Origin: MGBC120314 sp051877855
GTDB taxonomy: Bacteria > Bacillota > Clostridia > Lachnospirales > Lachnospiraceae
Assembly: GCA_051877855.1 (NCBI GenBank)
Contig: JBJEJH010000032.1
Coordinates: 41,982-105,981, forward strand
Direction of reading: 5' to 3'
DNA: 64,000 nt
Every line of letters begins with the position of its first letter. The stretch's first letter is position 1. The notes beneath the pieces were generated by a model, which worked only from the letters and a program-made list of their open reading frames with translations, had not been told where the DNA came from and did not search any database. Position numbers and translations under genes: made by a program. Below are positions 34,701 to 43,899 of the stretch, in pieces.

Positions 34701-36277
34701 GGCGGGTTGGTAACCTGGGCAAATCTCTGCTTAAAATAATTAAATAATGGCTGATGCTTATTGGAAAGTACGGCAATCGGTGTATCAATACCCATTGCGC
34801 CGATGCCCTCCGCACCATTCAATGCCATTGGCAAAATGGATGTCTTAAGATCTTCAAAGGTATAACCGAAGGCTTTCTGCAGTCTTGCACGATCCTGCTT
34901 GTTATATTCTTCAACCTTCATATTCGGAATCTTAATATTCTTTAATTCCAGTAAGTTTCCATCCAGCCATTCACCATAAGCCTGTGAAGATGCATATTCT
35001 AACTTCAACTGCTCATCGTCAACCAATTCACCCTTCACAGTATCAACAAGAAGCATCTTACCCGGTCTGAGACGATCTTTCTTAACAATCTTCGTCTGAT
35101 CCAGTTCCAAAGCACCGACTTCCGAAGAAAGAATCAGCTGATCATCATCTGTAATATAATATCTGGAAGGACGAAGTCCATTACGGTCAAGTACGGCACC
35201 CACCACATCACCATCCGTGAAAATGATTGATGCAGGTCCATCCCAAGGTTCCATCATCGTAGCATAATACTGATAGAAATCCTTCTTTGTCTGGTTCATC
35301 GCTTTGTCATTACTCCATGGTTCCGGAATCATGATCATAACTGCCAGAGGAAGCGGCATGCCATTCATAACGAAAAATTCCAGTGTGTTATCTAACATTG
35401 CTGAGTCTGAACCGGCACGATTGATTACCGGAAGAAGCTTATGCATTTCCTCACCCAGCACCTTAGAGTTAATGGTTTCCTCACGGCCAAGCATCTTATC
35501 TGCATTTCCTGTGATTGTATTAATTTCGCCATTGTGCACGATAAAACGATTTGGATGAGCACGTTCCCAGCTTGGATTGGTGTTCGTTGAGAATCTTGAA
35601 TGCACGGTGGCAATTGCCGATTCATAATCCTCACTCTGGAGATCCATAAAGAACTGTCTTAACTGTCCAACCAGGAACATTCCCTTATATACGATTGTAC
35701 GGCTTGAAAGGGAAACCACATAGGTATTTTCATCACTCTGTTCAAATACACGTCTTACCACATATAATCTGCGATCAAAGGCCAATCCTTTCTCCACATC
35801 CGCCGGCTTCCTGATAAAGGCCTGCATAATACAAGGCATACAATCCAATGCTCTCTTACCAAGAACCGCAGGTACTGTAGGCACCTCTCTCCAGCCAAGA
35901 AACTCAAGTCCTTCCTTCTCTACGATAATCTCAAACATCTTCTTTGCCTGGTTTCTCTTTAGTTCATCCTGAGGAAAGAAAAACATACCAATACCATATT
36001 CCCTCTCTTCACCAATATCAAAACCAAGTTTCTTCGTCTCCTTTTTGAAGAACTTATGTGAAATCTGAAGCATAATTCCAACGCCATCACCGGTCTTACC
36101 CTCTGCATCCTTACCTGCTCTATGCTCCAGGGTTTCAACAATCTTCAATGCGTTCGACACGGTTTCATGGGTCTTAATACCCTTAATGTTAACAACGGAA
36201 CCAATGCCACAGTTATCATGTTCAAATCTCGGATCATACATGCCAACCGCTTCTCTGCCAACAGCTTTATTTACCAT
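31739..36277 (-). CDS. gltB: Glutamate synthase large subunit
   Basis: 1512 aa, full length. The N-terminal glutaminase domain has the catalytic cysteine in DNCGIGSV (Cys23), exposed after propeptide removal. The central and FMN domains follow (GAKPGEGGHLPGKK, then AGVGTVAAGVAKAGA). The 3Fe-4S cysteines are in CVMMRVCNLDTCPVGVATQ. The C-terminal part is a beta-helix (GGRVVVLGRTGKNFAAGMSGG). The start at 36277 has a distant AAAGGAA site; an internal ATG 12 codons later would shorten the propeptide. A promoter and a candidate activator site lie upstream. Confidence 0.96.
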   Translation of the reverse strand: MVNKAVGREAVGMYDPRFEHDNCGIGSVVNIKGIKTHETVSNALKIVETLEHRAGKDAEGKTGDGVGIMLQISHKFFKKETKKLGFDIGEEREYGIGMFFFPQDELKRNQAKKMFEIIVEKEGLEFLGWREVPTVPAVLGKRALDCMPCIMQAFIRKPADVEKGLAFDRRLYVVRRVFEQSDENTYVVSLSSRTIVYKGMFLVGQLRQFFMDLQSEDYESAIATVHSRFSTNTNPSWERAHPNRFIVHNGEINTITGNADKMLGREETINSKVLGEEMHKLLPVINRAGSDSAMLDNTLEFFVMNGMPLPLAVMIMIPEPWSNDKAMNQTKKDFYQYYATMMEPWDGPASIIFTDGDVVGAVLDRNGLRPSRYYITDDDQLILSSEVGALELDQTKIVKKDRLRPGKMLLVDTVKGELVDDEQLKLEYASSQAYGEWLDGNLLELKNIKIPNMKVEEYNKQDRARLQKAFGYTFEDLKTSILPMALNGAEGIGAMGIDTPIAVLSNKHQPLFNYFKQRFAQVTNPPIDAIREKIVTSTSVYLGKDGNILEQRPENCKMLKINNPILTSTDLLKIKNMKEEGFKVSVIPTTYYTNTSLAKAIDHLYIEVDRAYREGTNIIILSDRGVDENHVAIPSLLAVAAVRQYLVKTKKSTSISIVLESGEPREVHHFATLLGYGASAINPYLAQESIRELIDLNMLDKDYYAAVNDYNNAVISGIVKIASKMGISTIQSYQGSKIFEAIGIDTDVIENYFTDTVSRIEGISLKDIQEDVEALHDRAFDPLGLTTDDTLDSAGSHKFRSGKEEHLYNPQTIHLLQLATRTGNYELYKEYTKLIDKETEAMNIRGLMELKYAKKPVPIDQVESVESIVKRFKTGAMSYGSISQEAHETLAIAMNMLHGKSNSGEGGESLDRLEIGPDGLNRCSAIKQVASGRFGVTSRYLVSAKEIQIKMAQGAKPGEGGHLPGKKVYPWIAKTRLSTPGVSLISPPPHHDIYSIEDLAQLIYDLKNANNQARISVKLVSEAGVGTVAAGVAKAGAQVILVSGYDGGTGAAPRSSIYNAGLPWELGVAEAHQTLIMNDLRNKVVLETDGKLMTGRDVAIAAMLGAEEFGFATAPLVTLGCVMMRVCNLDTCPVGVATQNPELRKKFAGKPEYVVNFMKFIAQDLREYMSKLGVKTVDELVGRSDLLKRKEGVTSGRASNVDISKILDHPSYEKMDYEHKKVYDFELEKTKDEKVLLKKLGSALESGQKKSLELDVTNTDRSFGTIFGAEITRRYDDKLPEDTFTVKCTGAGGQSFGAFIPKGLTLELVGDSNDYFGKGLSGGKLIVYPPKGIKFKEDENIIIGNVALYGATSGKAYINGVAGERFCVRNSGATAVVEGVGDHGCEYMTGGRVVVLGRTGKNFAAGMSGGVAYVLDEDRTLYKRLNKEMISIEAVTDKYDVFELKEMIKDHVAYTNSAKGNEILNNFGEYLPLFKKIIPNDYKKMLNTIVQMEEKGLSSEQAQIEAFYAVTK

Positions 36278-36340
36278 CCTACGTCACGTTCCTTTCTATT
36301 CGTATATTGTACCATTCAAGCTTTTTGTGAACTTGTTGCA

Positions 36341-36369
36341 AATATACACCCTGGTTTTGAAAAAGTAAA
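36341..36369 (-). promoter_or_regulatory. Promoter for gltBD
   Basis: On the minus strand, TTTACT (36369-36364) and TATATT (36346-36341) are 17 nt apart, giving a leader of about 57 nt. The -35 is weak, which suits an activator-dependent promoter. Confidence 0.5.
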
Positions 36370-36383
36370 CAAGAAATTTCTAG

Positions 36384-36408
36384 AAATTGTCTAACAATTC
36401 GACAATTT
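36384..36408 (-). promoter_or_regulatory. Inverted repeat upstream of the gltBD promoter, possible activator site
   Basis: AAATTGTC (36384-36391) and GACAATTT (36401-36408) are separated by 9 nt and end 15 nt upstream of the -35. The size and position fit a LysR-type (GltC-like) activator site; this is inference. A second palindrome, AAATTTCTAGAAATT, abuts it at 36374-36388. Confidence 0.45.
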
Positions 36409-36531
36409 ATCATTCTCATTTTGATTTATCTGTCTTCTTATTAAATTGTTTCGAAGTTTTGTCTTTAAAAAATTAAGAAAACTGCCTTTTTATCTTCCAA
36501 ATTTTACGTCAAACCGCCTTTTTACCAAAAA

Positions 36532-36565
36532 ATAAAAGGTCGAAACAATATCTCGACCTTTTATC
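36532..36565 (-). terminator. Rho-independent terminator after the lipid kinase gene
   Basis: AAAAGGTCGA and TCGACCTTTT form a perfect 10-bp stem around a 9-nt loop (about 36535-36563). On the minus strand TATTTTTTGG follows. It separates the lipid kinase transcript from gltB. Confidence 0.85.
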
Positions 36566-36614
36566 TTTTCTTTTCTACTTAACATTATTAGTTTTTTTGT
36601 CCAAATTCCCGTAT

Positions 36615-37508
36615 TCACTTCTTTGGAACAATGAAATTAACCGCATTACTCAGAATTTCGATCTCAACCTCCGAATGGTCTCCACCGAATTCTCCATCCA
36701 GCACCCAGGAGACATTTTCCCGAGAAGTTATCTTAATATGATTCGTCTTGGTATGAAAAATACTGCTACCGGTAAAATCTTTATTCACCACAGCCATAAT
36801 CAGTTTGTTAAAATCGCTGATCTCATCCATTTTCTTGATAAATGTACATTCAAAGAGCCCATCATCGAATTCCACATTGCGCCCTGCGATATTTTTAAAT
36901 CCGCCCACCGACATGGTATTCGTGATCATCCCATAGAGAAAATCACCTTCCACCCGATCTCCATTGGTTTCAATAATCATATGGGAAGGCTTAATAAATG
37001 GAATACTTTTAATTCCTTCAAGCACATATGCCTGGTGACCCAAAAGATTCTTATATTCCTGTGGGGTTGCATAAGAGACTTCCGTAAATGCACCAAATGC
37101 AGCAACATAGTTATAATATCTTCCATTAAATCTACCAATATCACAGGCACGCACTTTACCCTCTACAATATCTCTGGCTCCCTGCTCCATATCACTCGCG
37201 ATTCCAAGACTCCTTGCAAAATCATTGGTTGTACCGCTTGGAATATATCCAATCAAAGGCTTCTCGCTCTTATACTCCATCACCGCAGCCACAGTCTCAT
37301 TTAACGTTCCGTCTCCGCCACTGCAAACGACAATGTCATAGTTGCCTTCACATTGCAGTATCTTGTGATATCCGTCCTGCTGCGCCTTGGTTGGATAAAT
37401 CGTAATCTCCATATCCGCAGCGCTAAAGATCTGAATAATTTTGGACAAATGCTCATTGATCTGCGCTTTACCGGAATTCGGATTATATACAAACAGCATT
37501 CTTTTCAT
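36615..37508 (-). CDS. Diacylglycerol kinase family lipid kinase (YegS/DgkB type)
   Basis: 297 aa from the ATG at 37508, with GGGG 8 nt upstream. FVYNPNSGKAQ at the start and VVCSGGDGTLNETVAAVM (about 60-77, the GGDGT nucleotide loop) define the family. LIGYIPSGTTNDFARSLGI completes the kinase domain, and a beta-sandwich C-terminal domain follows. Such enzymes phosphorylate diacylglycerol or related lipids at the membrane face. The gene follows the metallo-beta-lactamase gene by 61 nt and ends at a strong terminator. Confidence 0.88.
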   Translation of the reverse strand: MKRMLFVYNPNSGKAQINEHLSKIIQIFSAADMEITIYPTKAQQDGYHKILQCEGNYDIVVCSGGDGTLNETVAAVMEYKSEKPLIGYIPSGTTNDFARSLGIASDMEQGARDIVEGKVRACDIGRFNGRYYNYVAAFGAFTEVSYATPQEYKNLLGHQAYVLEGIKSIPFIKPSHMIIETNGDRVEGDFLYGMITNTMSVGGFKNIAGRNVEFDDGLFECTFIKKMDEISDFNKLIMAVVNKDFTGSSIFHTKTNHIKITSRENVSWVLDGEFGGDHSEVEIEILSNAVNFIVPKK

Positions 37509-37569
37509 GCCATTCACCCCATATCATATCTTTTATTCAGGTATTTACCAATTTCCCTGCCTCACGATC

Positions 37570-39168
37570 TTATCGGTCCCACTTATCACACAGTGCATTA
37601 ATCTGATCCGTGAACTTCGCAAGATCCTTATTCGCGCCACCCTCGTTGTGTCCGATAACTGTAAGCAAACGTCTTCCTGCTGCCAGCAAGCGCTCAAAGA
37701 CTTCATTGGCACGTTTATTTGTGGTACGTCTGCTCTTCTTGGTCCTATTACCTTCTTCAAGGCATCTGCCGTCTTCCAGACTGAAACATCCGCCGGTATA
37801 TGGTGCCACCGCATCCAGACCATATTCCTCATTAAGGCATTTAACAAATTCATCACATACCGAATCCTCTCCATGTACCACAAATACTTTCTTCGGCTGT
37901 GGATGGAATTCATTTACCCAGTGAAGTAGTCCTTCCTTGTCAGCATGGCCGCTAATGCCTTCCATCTTCATAATTTCCGCACGAATTTCTACCTCTTCAC
38001 CAAAGAGCTTCACCATACTGGCACCTTCCAGAATGCTTCTTCCCAAGGTTCCGTTCGCCTGATATCCGACAAAGAGAATAGTACACTCTTTACGCCACAA
38101 ATTATGCTTCAGATGATGTCGGATTCTGCCCGCTTCACACATACCGGATGCGGAAATGATAACTTTCGGTTCTGGAATGAAGTTTATATTCTTCGATGCA
38201 TTGCTGTCCACCGCAAGTTTAAGTCCCGGAAAGGTTAAAGGATTAATTCCCTGCCGAACCAGTTCCATGGCCTCCTCATCAAAGCAGGCGTCAACATTTT
38301 TCTGAAATACATTGGTGGCCTCTACCGCCAAAGGACTATCCACGTACACTTCAAAATCCGGAATATCCGTAATCATATGCTCCGCTTTAATTTTCCTGAT
38401 GTAATATAACAATTCCTGTGTTCTTCCAACGGCGAAAGAAGGAATAACCAGATTGCCGCCCCGCTTTAAGGTTTTCTCAATAATTCCGGCCAATTCTTCA
38501 ATAGAATCACTATTATCCTTATGTACACGATTTCCATAGGTGGATTCCATAACAACAAAGTCTGCCTCCGATACATACTTCGGATCCTTGATAATTGGCT
38601 TATTCAGATTACCAATATCCCCCGAAAATACAATCTTGCGGGATAAGCCTTCCTCTTCCATCCATACCTCAATACTTGCCGAACCAAGCAAATGTCCCAC
38701 ATCTGTAAATCGAACACTTAAGCCCTCATCGATCTGAATTTTCCGATCATAATCACATGGCACAAAATGGTTCATGACTTTCTCAGCCGCTTCCAGATCA
38801 TACAAAGGAACGAACTCCTTTACTCCGGAACGACGTGCCTTACGATTTCTCCACTCCGCTTCAAACATCTGAATATGGGCACTGTCCCGCAGCATAATCT
38901 GGCAAAGATCCGTGGTTGCCTTGGTTGTATAGACTTTTCCACGAAATCCGTTAACGTACATTAATGGAATCAACCCGGAATGATCAATATGTGCATGGGT
39001 CAGCAAAATGTAATCCACATCCGACGCATTTACCGGCAATTGCTGATTTTCATATACATCATTGCCCTGCTCCATTCCGCAGTCAATCAGAATGTGTTTT
39101 CCACAGGCATAGAGGTAATGACAACTTCCTGTCACTTCATGATCCGCTCCCAAAAAAGTAATCTGCAT
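37570..39168 (-). CDS. Metallo-beta-lactamase/beta-CASP RNA hydrolase-like protein
   Basis: 532 aa from the ATG at 39168, with GGAGG 7 nt upstream. MBL motifs are LTHAHIDHSGLIPLM (about 56-70, zinc site), VGHLLGSASIEV, FSGDIGN and a late VVHGEDS. A beta-CASP insertion lies between (about 210-420), with VIPSFAVGRTQELLYYI and VIISASGMCEAGRIRHHLKH. The family includes CPSF/YsxA-like RNases that process RNA. A lysine/arginine-rich tail (NRTKKSRRTTNKRANEVF) may bind nucleic acid. It starts 14 nt after the transglutaminase gene. Confidence 0.9.
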   Translation of the reverse strand: MQITFLGADHEVTGSCHYLYACGKHILIDCGMEQGNDVYENQQLPVNASDVDYILLTHAHIDHSGLIPLMYVNGFRGKVYTTKATTDLCQIMLRDSAHIQMFEAEWRNRKARRSGVKEFVPLYDLEAAEKVMNHFVPCDYDRKIQIDEGLSVRFTDVGHLLGSASIEVWMEEEGLSRKIVFSGDIGNLNKPIIKDPKYVSEADFVVMESTYGNRVHKDNSDSIEELAGIIEKTLKRGGNLVIPSFAVGRTQELLYYIRKIKAEHMITDIPDFEVYVDSPLAVEATNVFQKNVDACFDEEAMELVRQGINPLTFPGLKLAVDSNASKNINFIPEPKVIISASGMCEAGRIRHHLKHNLWRKECTILFVGYQANGTLGRSILEGASMVKLFGEEVEIRAEIMKMEGISGHADKEGLLHWVNEFHPQPKKVFVVHGEDSVCDEFVKCLNEEYGLDAVAPYTGGCFSLEDGRCLEEGNRTKKSRRTTNKRANEVFERLLAAGRRLLTVIGHNEGGANKDLAKFTDQINALCDKWDR

Positions 39169-39182
39169 ACCGATTCCTCCAA

Positions 39183-41687
39183 TCATAATCTTTTTATATA
39201 CGAAAAAAGTATTTTGCGTGGCAATGAGCTGTCTTCCAGCACTTCTTTACGAAGTTTTGATACCATTCCTGCCACCTGCTCAATTTCATCTTTCGTTAGT
39301 TCTTCCTGTCCAAAATACGCCCTTACTATATAGTCTATTTTATCATTCTGTGAGCCATTTGAAAAGAATTTCAAATGATTTGAAAGAAATGTTTTTTGTT
39401 CCTCCACGCCAAGATTCTCCGGTATCGGATTTCCCGTAGCCTTTAATAGTTTTTCTATATACTCCCATGCCAGCACCGCTCTTCTTTGATTCGAAACTCC
39501 ATCTTCTTCCTCAAGGATCTGCCTCCATTGCTGCCTTCCGGTATCCAGCCAGGTTCGATAAAGAAGGACAACACCGATACCAAAACCAGCCGTCAACATA
39601 AGAATCCCAAGGGATTTCAGGTTCCAAGGAAGAGGTGATGTCTCCCCATCCTGATCCGCTCCCTTCTTTGTCGGCTTTGGCATTTTCTCTTCTTCTACCG
39701 TTATACTCTCAGTCTCCTCTTCTGTTACAATGGTCGTTTCTTCTTCATTCAGGTATTCATTTTCCTGTTCAGTTGTACCTTCCATCTCTCCCCGATATTG
39801 TCCCGGCGTTACTTCAACCGGATACCATCCGTATCCCGGCAGGTAAACCTCCGGCCATGCATGTGCCATCTCATCCTTTACTTTAATTGTCACATACTCT
39901 ACTTCCGTTTCGAAGTATTCCTCTCCGATTTTCTGCGTAACAGTCTCTTTTTCAGAAACTACATCGCGGGTCATATCCGGTGTGATCACATAACCTTCCA
40001 CATAACGCGTGGGAATTCCGGCCTGCCGGAAAATCAAGGCTGCCGCAGAAGCAAAATAGACACAATATCCCTCATGACTTTCATTTAGAAAATACTCCAC
40101 ACCATCACGCCCCACAGGGACCTTACCCGGGGTCAGGCTATATTGATACTGTCTTTGAAACAAACTTTGAATCCCTTTCGCAAACTCCACGATATCCCGG
40201 TATTCATATTCCACCGGTTGAGATGCATATTCTTTCAGCAACGGAACCAAATTCTGCGGTACCTGCGTATATGCCTTACGGGCAAATGCCGCATATTTTT
40301 TCTCCGCCAAAATCACATCGATTAGTTCTTTTTCTTCTTCAACATAGGAATTTTCATCGTAGAGCAGATCCACACTCTCCCAGGATTCCTTAAAGGGCGC
40401 CTGAACCTGTGTGGCCGGATTCATCGCGTACACTTTAAATTCATAACCTCCTTCCAGGGTCCGAGCAGGAGTTACATCACTTGATTCATCAAGGAAATAC
40501 CCTTCCAACAGTGCGTCATAGGGCGCATAGGTGAGCTTTTCCCCGGATAAATTGCGGATTGTAATGTTGTATTCGATCTCATCCCCATAGATCTCTTCCG
40601 GTTTCCAGCCCATCATATACGGGTATCCTGCTATGGCTTTTGCCTTCTCATAGGCAAGGTTCAAGGGGATCCGTGCTCCATGAAAAGTATCATCTTCCAG
40701 ATAAAAACCGTGATAAGCCGATGTATCCACAGCCCACCCGTTTCCTATATAATTCGTATATTCCATTCCGCGAAGATATATACTGCCTTCCAGCACCGGC
40801 ACCCTGACCTCCAGTACATCTCTCCCCTTAAAGGTAATTCCATCCCGGTCCCCAAATCGAGTATGATCGCCGGATACCATTTCATAATCTTCTTGCTCAC
40901 CCCATAAATTTCCCCGCACAAACGACTCCATATAACCGGTGACGGAAGTTCTCCACTCATAGCGAAAGTTCATTTCCTCATATCGTTCCACCGGAATAAT
41001 GACCGGTCCGACCACACTAATTATGAATACAGTCATACTGATTAACACCGATGCCCTTGCCGCATTATTATTCCCTCGGCGTCCCCTTTTCCCCATGGCG
41101 TGAAAACAGCAGCTGACCAGCCAGTAATTGACTGACAGTATAAGATATATTCTTTGAGGAAAATGATCCAGTAATATCCCACCTATTGTAAAAGGAACCG
41201 ACCAAAAAAGGCACATCCACACATTTGTATTCCCGATGGTAAAGTACATCAATAGAACAATCAGTAGTACCGCGACGAAGATTAAAACGGTATGTTCATC
41301 CGGTGCATCCGCAATTCCCTCCGGATAATGCAAAAGTTCCATGGGCACATCATAATACTCGCTCATCAGGGAAATAATATGATTTACCACGGCCACAAAA
41401 CTATAGTGCACCTGTTCAAACTGTACGATCCAATACAGGATCGCCCCCACAAAATAAAATCCCAAAGCAATCTTATGGAAGTTTCCTGACAAAAAGACCA
41501 CACCAAATACCATCGTAAGAATAGATGGCAGCATCAGAAAATGGTAATCCTCACAAAATCCAAATGCTGTCATAAAAGACATCACCGTACCAACCGATCC
41601 CATCCAGGCCAATAGTACATACACGATATTGGATAAAACTATCCCTCCGTCATTGTTTCCATAATAGTAATAAATCCCCTTACCCAT
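39183..41687 (-). CDS. Membrane transglutaminase-like protein (DUF3488/TgpA-type)
   Basis: 834 aa. About seven N-terminal membrane helices (residues 10-245) are followed by an external region. The transglutaminase core has EGYCVYFASAAALIFRQAGIPTRYVEGYV with the catalytic Cys (about 545). It continues with HAWPEVYLPGYGWYPVEVTPG (His then Asp). A Glu/Thr-rich linker, another helix (about 690-710) and a cytoplasmic DUF4129-like tail follow. It belongs with the MoxR and DUF58 genes, a widespread trio of unsettled function. Its start overlaps DUF58 by 8 nt. Confidence 0.88.
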   Translation of the reverse strand: MGKGIYYYYGNNDGGIVLSNIVYVLLAWMGSVGTVMSFMTAFGFCEDYHFLMLPSILTMVFGVVFLSGNFHKIALGFYFVGAILYWIVQFEQVHYSFVAVVNHIISLMSEYYDVPMELLHYPEGIADAPDEHTVLIFVAVLLIVLLMYFTIGNTNVWMCLFWSVPFTIGGILLDHFPQRIYLILSVNYWLVSCCFHAMGKRGRRGNNNAARASVLISMTVFIISVVGPVIIPVERYEEMNFRYEWRTSVTGYMESFVRGNLWGEQEDYEMVSGDHTRFGDRDGITFKGRDVLEVRVPVLEGSIYLRGMEYTNYIGNGWAVDTSAYHGFYLEDDTFHGARIPLNLAYEKAKAIAGYPYMMGWKPEEIYGDEIEYNITIRNLSGEKLTYAPYDALLEGYFLDESSDVTPARTLEGGYEFKVYAMNPATQVQAPFKESWESVDLLYDENSYVEEEKELIDVILAEKKYAAFARKAYTQVPQNLVPLLKEYASQPVEYEYRDIVEFAKGIQSLFQRQYQYSLTPGKVPVGRDGVEYFLNESHEGYCVYFASAAALIFRQAGIPTRYVEGYVITPDMTRDVVSEKETVTQKIGEEYFETEVEYVTIKVKDEMAHAWPEVYLPGYGWYPVEVTPGQYRGEMEGTTEQENEYLNEEETTIVTEEETESITVEEEKMPKPTKKGADQDGETSPLPWNLKSLGILMLTAGFGIGVVLLYRTWLDTGRQQWRQILEEEDGVSNQRRAVLAWEYIEKLLKATGNPIPENLGVEEQKTFLSNHLKFFSNGSQNDKIDYIVRAYFGQEELTKDEIEQVAGMVSKLRKEVLEDSSLPRKILFSYIKRL

Positions 41688-42777
41688 GAATCAATCTCTC
41701 CATTGCCATCTCCACGGACATCTCATCCAGCACACACAATACCCCCTGGTCCATATTCTCACATTCTTCCCCCCGGTGTTTTGCAAGCACTCCCATCGTC
41801 TTTTTGCAACACAATACTGCCGTCGCAGTTTGCTCATGTTCCGTCATACCGTCCACGCAGACAATAGAACGGGCAGACTGCGATATCCCGCCACCGGCCA
41901 TATCTTCGAGAATCCCTAGCACCCCGGAAGCTTTTTCAACCTGACCTATAAATTCCTGTAGAAACTCCTCTTCCTGTTCCACAGAAACCCCATTAAGAAC
42001 AACCCTTCTTCCCTCCGCAAGCATTCGGTATCCCAGTGAAAATAATACATCCTTACATCTTTCACTACAGCCTGCAACAAAGATTATGTCAACTTTCTCC
42101 GGAACCGTCTCAGAAAACTCTCGAACCAGATAACGATTCATCTTATAAGAAAGTTTCCAATGAATTCTCGACAGCCTGTCGCCTTCACGATAATCACGAA
42201 TATCAAATACCTCCGAAGGATCATCTCCCGGACGGTCTGTTCGATATATCTTTGCCGAATCCGGCCCACCATCCCATTTTCCCGACACATCCTGTTCAAA
42301 GGAATATAACTTCGGTGTAATAAGAACTTCAACCTTCTTTTTCAAAATATATTTTTTGCGAAATATTTTCAGAATGTCATAAAGATATACCGCCTCAATC
42401 TCCACAGTCCGACAGCCGCATTGCTCCCCTGAAATACAATATGGCACCCGAAGACTGCGACTGCTTCCCATATACACCGGCATAATCCGACGTTTCTGAT
42501 CCAGTCTCCAGTCAATATCTATTAATCCAATTGGCAAAAATGTGTTACAATGAATATCAACGATTACTTCGCATCCCTGTCCACGTTCTACAACATATCT
42601 TGTCTGAAGGACCTCCGGATGCACCTTCCTTCCTGCAAGTATCAGTTCAAGCAACAGCACCACAGGAATCATCAGTGCAATTTGCAATAGCAGTACCGGC
42701 AGATACGCATTATACAAGATGCATAATGCCCCTGTCTCCAGAAGAAATAGTAAATATAGAATTTTATTTCTTAACAT
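41680..42777 (-). CDS. DUF58 domain protein
   Basis: 365 aa. Two close N-terminal membrane helices (about 5-42) are followed by a soluble part. The DUF58 motif FDIRDYREGDRLSRIHWKLSYKMNRYLVREF is at about 190-220. A von Willebrand-A-like region follows (KVDIIFVAGCSERC). It is the middle gene of the MoxR-DUF58-transglutaminase operon. AAGGGAAG precedes the ATG and the 3' end overlaps the next gene. Confidence 0.88.
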   Translation of the reverse strand: MLRNKILYLLFLLETGALCILYNAYLPVLLLQIALMIPVVLLLELILAGRKVHPEVLQTRYVVERGQGCEVIVDIHCNTFLPIGLIDIDWRLDQKRRIMPVYMGSSRSLRVPYCISGEQCGCRTVEIEAVYLYDILKIFRKKYILKKKVEVLITPKLYSFEQDVSGKWDGGPDSAKIYRTDRPGDDPSEVFDIRDYREGDRLSRIHWKLSYKMNRYLVREFSETVPEKVDIIFVAGCSERCKDVLFSLGYRMLAEGRRVVLNGVSVEQEEEFLQEFIGQVEKASGVLGILEDMAGGGISQSARSIVCVDGMTEHEQTATAVLCCKKTMGVLAKHRGEECENMDQGVLCVLDEMSVEMAMERLIHG

Positions 42778-42820
42778 TTTATCTTCCCTTATACTTCTTT
42801 AAACTTCTCCCAATAAGTTG

Positions 42821-43765
42821 TCAGGCTTTAACCTTTGGAGCCTTCACACTCTTCAAAATTCCTTCCATAATAACATTCACATTTTTCTTTTCCAAACGCG
42901 CACGATTGGAAAGTACTACGCGATGTGCAGTGACATCCACAAAAACAGACATAACATCATCCGGCAAAACATATCCCCTACCCATTATAAATGCTCTTGC
43001 CTTTACCATGGCACATAAGGCAATACTACCTCTCGGACTAATTCCAATGGCAAGATCTTCACATTGTCTCGTGGCTTTTGCCAGCAATGCAATATAATTA
43101 TAAATGGCATCATGAATATAAATTTCCTCCACCATCTGCTTCATGTTGTTAAATCCGTCCCCATAAAATACGGGAACCATCTCATCAATTTCTTTTCTTC
43201 CGTTATTCCCTTTTAATATAGCTACTTCACTCTCTAATTCCGGATATCCCATAGACAAACGTACCATAAACCGGTCCATCTGTGATTCAGGCAACAGATT
43301 GGTTCCGATGGAACCAATGGGATTCTGTGTGGCAATCACAACAAAGGGGTTGGGCAGAATTCTCGTCACTCCATCCACCGTTACTTTTCCCTCTTCCATC
43401 ACCTCAAGGAGAGCCGATTGTGTCTTTGCAGAGGTACGATTAATCTCATCTGCCAGAAAGAGATTGCACACCACTGCACCGGGCTGGTACTGCATCTTGC
43501 CACTCTGCCCATCATAGATACCAAATCCCACCAAATCCGAAGGCAATACATCCGGGGTAAACTGAACTCTCTTAAAATCCAGCCCAAGCACCCTGGCAAA
43601 TCCCAGTGCCATTGTCGTCTTTCCAACCCCCGGAATATCTTCCAGCAACACATGTCCACCTGAGAGCATTGCCATCAAAACCTTATCAATAACATCCTGC
43701 TTACCAATAACAACACGATTCATCTCTCTTCTTATGGCATTCACAGCCTCCAAATAATTTTCCAT
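42821..43765 (-). CDS. MoxR-family AAA+ ATPase
   Basis: 314 aa from the ATG at 43765, with AGGGG 8 nt upstream; a longer start lacks one. Walker A LEDIPGVGKTTMAL (about 38-51), Walker B LFLADEINRTSAKTQSALLEVMEEG and sensor 1 VIATQNPIG are standard. The C-terminal lid ends in SVFVDVTAHRVVLS. MoxR ATPases act as chaperones that mature or activate partner proteins, usually the DUF58/VWA protein next door. First gene of the operon. Confidence 0.93.
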   Translation of the reverse strand: MENYLEAVNAIRREMNRVVIGKQDVIDKVLMAMLSGGHVLLEDIPGVGKTTMALGFARVLGLDFKRVQFTPDVLPSDLVGFGIYDGQSGKMQYQPGAVVCNLFLADEINRTSAKTQSALLEVMEEGKVTVDGVTRILPNPFVVIATQNPIGSIGTNLLPESQMDRFMVRLSMGYPELESEVAILKGNNGRKEIDEMVPVFYGDGFNNMKQMVEEIYIHDAIYNYIALLAKATRQCEDLAIGISPRGSIALCAMVKARAFIMGRGYVLPDDVMSVFVDVTAHRVVLSNRARLEKKNVNVIMEGILKSVKAPKVKA

Positions 43766-43844
43766 TACTTTTCCCCTTTTCCGTGGCAATTCCAAGCCTG
43801 TCGGCCGCTTACAAAATCCCTCACTTTAATACATATAAGAAAAC

Positions 43845-43890
43845 TCCACGGATGTTTTGACTTTTTGTCAATATATCACCCATGGAGTTC
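43845..43890 (-). terminator. Terminator after valS
   Basis: On the minus strand, AACTCCATGGGTG (43889-43877) pairs with CATCCGTGGAGTT (43854-43842) with two mismatches. It is followed by TTCTTAT. A small inner hairpin, TTGACAAAAAGTCAA, sits in the loop. Confidence 0.75.
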
Positions 43891-43899
43891 ATAAAAACA

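Noticed and set aside
36278..36600. Riboswitch or T-box leader before gltB
   Set aside because: The leader from the predicted start is only about 57 nt; the strong hairpin in the region belongs to the terminator of the lipid kinase gene.
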